A stretch of 64,000 nucleotides of DNA from Nitrosomonas sp. (GTDB lineage Bacteria; Pseudomonadota; Gammaproteobacteria; Burkholderiales; Nitrosomonadaceae). The notes under the pieces were generated by a model. The model ran no database searches. It had not been told where the DNA came from and worked only from the letters and a program-made list of their open reading frames with translations. The stretch's first letter is position 1. Every line of letters begins with the position of its first letter. The position numbers were made by a program, and so were the translations under genes. This document shows, one piece after another, positions 63,107 to 64,000 of the stretch. The stretch lies in the NCBI GenBank assembly GCA_016708955.1, contig JADJES010000002.1:372001-436000 (forward strand). The letters are read 5' to 3'.

Positions 63107-63181
63107 TGCGGCGACGCACGGTTTTGTTATAATTTCATCTGTTAAGTAACTGAAACCAATAATAAAAAAGGCATCGCCGCA
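63107..63181. repeat. Inverted repeat bracketing the transposase leader
   Basis: TGCGGCGACGC (63107-63117) and GCATCGCCGCA (63171-63181) form an 11-bp inverted repeat with one mismatch (a G-T wobble in RNA). The right arm ends on the A of the transposase ATG. A TATAAT box lies between at 63128-63133. Folding would sequester the start codon when transcription enters from outside. Confidence 0.6.
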
Positions 63182-64000
63182 TGTTCATTCTACGCAATAT
63201 CCTCTTCCCCCCAACAGGAATTTAACCACCGTTGCAAAGGCGATGAACGAGGTGTCTGGTTTGTTTATACGCTCCTGGCTGTTATCACTCATTTCACTTC
63301 TTCACGCAGCGCCAACCTATTGCGATGCTTGCAGGTATTGTTCAGGCTGTCGTTAGTCAGCGCCGATTTTACATCTTCATGGCCTCATCAAATTGCCTTG
63401 GTCACGCCTCTGGACGCCTGTGGTCTCTGATACCCAGCCCGACGACAAAGGACGGCTATTGCTGGCCTTGGATGACACCATCAATCCCAAGACTGGCAAA
63501 GATTTTCGGCTGCGCGTCTTTCTTTGATCATGCTGCCAAGACCAATCAATCGAAATACCCCTGGTCACAAAATGTTTGTCCATCGGTTTATAAAATTGTC
63601 AAAGCCCTGGCTTGCTTACCGCTGGCGTTTCGTTTCTATCATGGAAAAACGATAGCGACCAAGAAGGTTAGGGTTGAGGGCAAGATACCATCGTTTCAAA
63701 CCAAATTTGAGCAGGCCATCGAAATGCTGCTGGAAATTTCTGCCGCTTTTCCTGGCACCCCATTGCTGATCGTTACCGATAGCTGGTTTGGAAACGACGG
63801 CTTGCTTAAACCGATGCGCAAAACCGTTGGACAGCACTGTCATATGCTTTCCAGATTGCGCGTCAATACCACTTTGTTTGCGTTACCACCCGAACACCAA
63901 AAACATCAGCTCGGCCGATCCAGAAAGTATGGCGACAAGATGGGCAATGCCACAACGCTGGCCAATGAATTCCATGAACGCGCTACCACTTATTCGGTTA
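63181..64000 (+). pseudogene. Degraded DDE transposase (IS4/IS701-like), runs off the window
   Basis: Pieces of one DDE transposase lie in several frames: EFNHRCKGDERGVWFVYTLL and SSRSANLLRCLQVLF; then LLALDDTINPKTGK with a catalytic Asp; then FGCASFFDHAAKTNQSKYPW; then LLIVTDSWFGNDGLL with the second Asp and HCHMLSRLRVNTTLF. At least three frame changes are needed to join them, one almost at the start (63181 frame stops after 14 codons). The element therefore looks inactive. The C-terminal part with the catalytic Glu lies beyond 64000. Family placement is tentative. Confidence 0.78.

Noticed and set aside
1..64000. CRISPR array, integrase or attachment site duplication at tRNA-Ser
   Set aside because: No regularly spaced repeats and no integrase found; the DNA beside the tRNA shows no second copy of its 3' end.

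Overview
The window reads as a chromosome segment of a betaproteobacterial ammonia oxidiser, most likely Nitrosomonas or a close relative in the Nitrosomonadaceae. This is inferred from content: a periplasmic AniA-type copper nitrite reductase, a PEP-CTERM protein, haem A synthase, the ferrooxidans-type glutamate-cysteine ligase, moderately AT-rich DNA and small IS remnants. No ammonia-oxidation gene lies in the window, so the genus is not proven.

Layout. 1-8460 is housekeeping: the end of cvpA, purF, metZ, two cyclophilins, cysS, a membrane-anchored methyltransferase and the motA-motB stator. 8743-19375 is mostly transport and envelope: an Atm1-type ABC exporter, an atypical NRAMP-like carrier, a Kef/YbaL antiporter and two large uncharacterised membrane proteins, one with EF-hand loops. 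19548-25986 is accessory envelope DNA: an RlpA lipoprotein, a deaminase, small membrane proteins, a PEP-CTERM protein, an OmpA-like protein coupled to an ExeA-like ATPase that has lost its Walker A region, and an unknown lipoprotein. 26215-32690 is a decayed accessory and defence island: a frameshifted SPFH gene, a gutted DUF2130 gene, a SIR2-HerA pair (both genes with single-base frameshifts), a KTSC protein and an intact GmrSD-type DUF262/DUF1524 nuclease.

32697-45992 returns to core genes: nadE, a DUF1624 membrane acyltransferase-like protein, proB-obgE, rpmA-rplU, divergent ispB, pilS-pilR, ctaA, smpB, ratA-rnfH. 46165-49401 holds a DinG-like helicase with a +1 frameshift and a nested mobile-element scar: an IS30 fragment cut by a second IS, whose transposase gene is split by a 97-bp MITE with a clean 4-bp target duplication. 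49402-62619 contains ftsH (with a G16 tract), gshB-gshA, a 116-bp inverted-repeat element containing G19, a Kef-type antiporter broken by one amber codon, a stand-alone nirK, apt, mpl, gluQ, and a row of three genes (NDH-2-like flavoprotein, SRPBCC protein, short LOV blue-light sensor). The window ends with tRNA-Ser(UGA) and a degraded DDE transposase that runs off the right edge.

A recurring theme is gene disruption by very small lesions: at least four single-base indels, one nonsense codon and two internal deletions. Two of the indels sit in short homopolymers, so sequencing error must be excluded before they are called pseudogenes. The clean MITE insertion, the ExeA deletion and the DUF2130 deletion cannot be explained that way.
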